Source of the DNA: Peptococcaceae bacterium UBA5356
GTDB taxonomy: Bacteria; Bacillota; Peptococcia; DRI-13; DTU073
Length of the DNA: 6,269 nucleotides
Direction: 5' to 3'
NCBI GenBank assembly: GCA_002407935.1
Contig: DHPU01000032.1
Location: 1-6,269, forward strand
Shown here piece by piece: positions 4,610 through 6,269 of the stretch. Under the pieces are notes generated by a model that was not told where the DNA came from, made no database searches, and worked only from the letters and a program-made list of their open reading frames with translations. Positions within the stretch are counted from its first letter, which is position 1. Each line of letters starts with the position of its first letter. The translations under genes and the position numbers were made by a program.

Positions 4610-4801
4610 ATCCGTCGCCTTCCCAATACAGCGTCTTAATTCGGTCGCTGCGCCTTCCACAGAACAGAAACAGTGCGCTGGTAAATGGGTCAAGATGAAA
4701 TTGCTCCTGAATGATACCGGCCAGCCCGTCGATTCCGCGTCGGAGATCCGTATATCCGCAGGCAATATAGATTTTATTGCTTTGACAAAATCGTTTAGCA
4801 T
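4608..4801 (-). pseudogene. tnpB: IS66-family TnpB N-terminal fragment, frameshifted
   Basis: From the ATG at 4801 (minus strand) the peptide begins MLNDFVKA, then one base is missing and the other frame continues as IYIACGYTDLRRGIDGLAG, IIQEQFHLDPFTSALFLFCG and RRSDRIKTLYWEGDGF. This is the IS66 Orf2/TnpB signature (CGxTDLRxGIDGLA, FxFCGRRxDRIK, LxWEGDGF). About 64 of roughly 115 residues remain; the C-terminal half is cut where the sequence meets the RHS fragment. TnpB is an accessory protein for IS66 transposition. Its start overlaps the TnpA stop (ATGCTAA), as in intact IS66 elements. Confidence 0.85.
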
Positions 4802-5034
4802 GGTCTGAGCGATCGACAGATCACTTCTGCCAGGGCAGCGTCGGCCCCGGAGTAGATTTCCTCTTCTGTTTCACCTATGTGGATTCTCGCAGCTACCGTT
4901 TCCTCAATCGCTGGTTTAACCGGGATTTGAACGAATCGGCTATCCTGCGTTCCCTTCATGGATTTCCAGATTCGGCGCTGCCAATAGTAGTATGTCTTCT
5001 CATTGATTCCATGCTGCTCGCACTAGTTTCGATG
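4795..5034 (-). pseudogene. tnpA: IS66-family TnpA C-terminal fragment
   Basis: The minus-strand frame from about 5022 to the TAA at 4797-4795 gives CEQHGINEKTYYYWQRRIWK, then RFVQIPVKPAIEE, and ends EIYSGADAALAEVICRSLRPC (75 residues). The HGIxEKTYYYWQR helix and the YSGAD...RSL ending are typical of IS66 Orf1/TnpA. In the same frame a TAG (5025-5023) sits where family members usually have Trp before Cys-Glu, so at least one point change is present. The N-terminal 30-40 residues are missing, replaced by IS110 sequence. The core IS66 transposase gene (tnpC) is absent from this window. Confidence 0.8.
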
Positions 5035-5212
5035 GCCAGCGCGTAAACTGCTGAAAGCCCTTTGCGCTGTTCTCAAAGCTGATGACCTTCCCGAGTTCCA
5101 TACCGCGCCAGTCGAACGCTCTCGCCTAATGTATTTCGCTGGCAATATCCACACCGATCACCATCGTTGCTTCCGTCACTTGCCGGATTTTCTCGTTCTG
5201 TGTTAAACTCAT
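5035..5212 (-). pseudogene. IS110-family transposase N-terminal fragment with in-frame stop
   Basis: The minus-strand ATG at 5212 has AAAGGAG (5228-5222) 9 nt upstream. The product reads MSLTQNEKIRQVTEATMV, IGVDIASEIH, then TAG (5128-5126), then ARAFDWRGMELGKVISFENS and AKGFQQFTRW. GVDIASE carries the first Asp of the DEDD catalytic site of IS110 recombinases, and the ARAFDWRG and FENS-GF segments follow in the usual order. The stop replaces one residue between His and Ala. Only about 60 residues of a roughly 400-residue enzyme remain; the frame then meets IS66 TnpA sequence near 5035. The ribosome site is preserved, so the break-up looks fairly recent. Confidence 0.85.
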
Positions 5213-5436
5213 TTTCGGATGCTCCTTTCAATCTCAACGTACTTAGGGCTATGACCCTGTTTGTGTACTTTGATTGTAGGGGGCCTCCTCCTTTTTTGCA
5301 ATCTTCAGATTTTACCCGTTACAGGAATGCTCCAATCTACCTAAAAGACTCTTTTTGATCCTTTAGTGATTAGAAGTATTCTCTCACTTCTTGCTGCATC
5401 TTTCGATACGCCAACCTATTTGACAGTTACAAATGA
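5213..5436 (-). other. Upstream flank of the IS110 remnant; possible bridge-RNA relic
   Basis: There is no gene on either strand here. Many IS110-group elements carry a bridge RNA between the left end and the transposase start, which is this interval on the minus strand. Visible structure is modest: GTAC-tt-AGGG (5239-5248) with CCCT (5255-5258) and GTAC (5265-5268), and AGAAGT (5372-5377) with ACTTCT (5386-5391). A GC-rich near-palindrome lies at 5279-5288. The outer limit of the IS110 remnant is not visible, since no terminal repeat is expected in this family. Confidence 0.3.
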
Positions 5437-5874
5437 GGAAAACCTATCTTCCTGCCGACTTCCGCCGGATATCCGCTACATAGTGTGGTCCTGACTGCCG
5501 GAAAGCCTGGCGTCCATCCCGAGACCCTGCAGAAGATCCCCAATTTTCCGTACTGGGATCTGATTTTTACGGATGAAAGCACAAAACGTGATAGTTCTGC
5601 TGCAGCAATCGCAGTTTGCGGTTTGCTACAATATTTGAATGAACTTCCCTTGTTGGATTCTCGGCGCAAAGTTTATGAAAAAGCTGCTTTTTGCATTGTG
5701 AATTCACTAATTGATCATTACCTTGTAGATGCAAATGAATCTAATGGTCTTCTGAAACACGCTGTTTATTCCATTCCTGAGGCGAAAGGAATTGATGAAT
5801 GCTGTATTTGGGGCGACTATTTCTTTTTAGAGTCTTTAATGCGATTAACCCATTCGTGGCGCTGCTACTGGTAA
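5437..5874 (+). pseudogene. GH88-type unsaturated glycuronyl hydrolase, C-terminal fragment
   Basis: GH88 enzymes remove the unsaturated uronic acid that polysaccharide lyases leave on glycosaminoglycan fragments. The frame is open from 5437 after a TGA; a GTG at 5485 is the first possible start but has no ribosome site. Family signatures are PYWDLIF...STKRDSSAAAIAVCGLL, then the repeat-helix SNGLLKH, then WGDYFFLESLMRL near the natural end (RCYW, TAA 5872-5874). Roughly the last 115-130 of about 370 residues remain, so the catalytic Asp residues of the N-terminal half are absent. Upstream residues (PTSAGYPLHSVVLTAGKPGV) do not look like GH88 and may belong to another fragment. It lies 27 bp before the esterase gene, so the two were probably one sugar-use operon. 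Confidence 0.75.
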
Positions 5875-5901
5875 TGGAAAAATTCAAGGGAGATGTGAAT
5901 A

Positions 5902-6269
5902 GTGGCGCTTTTTGAATGCCATTTTTATTCTGAGGTTTTGGGAATCCAAAGTTCTATGACGGTTATATTTCCACAAAAAACAAAAGATAAGATCTGGAAT
6001 AAAGAAAAAAGTGGTAGAGATCAAGTTCCAGTACTTTATCTGTTGCATGGAGCAAGCGATGACGATACCATCTGGCTACGCAGGACTTCTATTGAACGAT
6101 ACCTCGAATCCCTTGATTTAGCAGTAGTTATGCCTCGTGTTGATTTAAGCTTTTATACTGATATGAAACATGGGTTGCCTTATTTTGCATTTATCAGTCA
6201 AGAATTGCCTAAAATTGTACATGAATTTTTTCTTGTATCAGACAGACGGGAAGATACTTTTATTGCAGG
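5902..6269 (+). CDS. Tributyrin-esterase-like alpha/beta hydrolase (3' end outside window)
   Basis: GTG 5902 follows AAGGGAG (5886-5892) at 9 nt. The 122 visible codons begin MALFECHFYSEVLGIQSSM and contain VPVLYLLHGASDDDTIW, RRTSIERYLESLDLAVVMPR, SFYTDMKHGLPYF and ELPKIVHEFF...REDTFIAG. These are the hallmarks of the esterase D/EstA (tributyrin esterase) family: the HG oxyanion segment, the SFYTDM stretch, and the strand leading to the nucleophile elbow. The catalytic Ser (GxSxG) would follow directly beyond the window edge. It hydrolyses short-chain esters; beside a glycosidase it may deacylate carbohydrate substrates, as inference. There is no promoter of its own in the 27-bp gap, so with the upstream gene truncated it may have lost its original expression signal. 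Confidence 0.85.
   Translation, partial: MALFECHFYSEVLGIQSSMTVIFPQKTKDKIWNKEKSGRDQVPVLYLLHGASDDDTIWLRRTSIERYLESLDLAVVMPRVDLSFYTDMKHGLPYFAFISQELPKIVHEFFLVSDRREDTFIA

Noticed and set aside
4516..4698. 60-codon frame starting GTG 4516 as a separate gene
   Set aside because: Its first half is the continuation of the frameshifted RHS fragment, and its second half is antisense to the IS66 TnpB remnant.
5167..5358. 63-codon + strand frame
   Set aside because: It is antisense to the IS110 start and its upstream flank, with no ribosome site and no recognisable family.
1..6269. CRISPR array
   Set aside because: No regularly spaced direct repeats with unique spacers are visible anywhere; the repeats found come in pairs or are inverted.

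Overview
The window reads as an accessory, decaying stretch of a low-to-mid GC Firmicute, most likely a gut clostridium of the Lachnospiraceae/Oscillospiraceae type. This rests on AGGAG-type ribosome sites, an XRE-ImmA pair of the clostridial mobile-element kind, clostridial-style RHS, IS66 and IS110 fragments, and a GH88/tributyrin-esterase pair. No database search was possible, so family names rest on motif recognition.

Layout on the + strand unless stated. (1) 1-999: an unrecognised protein with two winged-helix-like segments, open to the left window edge, followed at 1027 by a 29-residue ORF with a strong ribosome site. (2) 1117-1638: no long gene. It holds an AT-rich promoter-like stretch, then a block of perfect long-range inverted repeats (1187-1398), two of which interlock as a pseudoknot, and further on a pair of mutually exclusive hairpins resembling an attenuator. 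(3) 1870-3143: an XRE repressor with a perfect consensus promoter and a 9-bp inverted-repeat operator, an ImmA/IrrE metallopeptidase broken by one in-frame TAA, and the first ~25 codons of a probable PIN-like third gene that is then cut off. (4) 3156-4388: a self-contained module made of a promoter inside a large imperfect inverted repeat, a hairpin-rich untranslated RNA of about 300 nt, a 57-aa protein, a GNAT acetyltransferase with a GTG start directly abutting it, and a strong terminator. (5) 4397-5212: an insertion graveyard with an RHS/YD-repeat fragment (+), the IS66 TnpB and TnpA remnants (-), and the N-terminus of an IS110 transposase (-) with its upstream flank. (6) 5437-6269: the C-terminal end of a GH88-type unsaturated glycuronyl hydrolase, then the N-terminal 122 codons of a tributyrin-esterase-like protein that runs off the window.

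The XRE and ImmA genes would work as repressor and repressor-cleaving protease, but the protease C-terminus and the third gene are lost unless the stop is read through. The 57-aa/GNAT pair looks like a toxin-antitoxin-type unit. It is unusual in having a long structured RNA between promoter and first codon, and that RNA-protein-acetyltransferase module is the best candidate here for an undescribed system.
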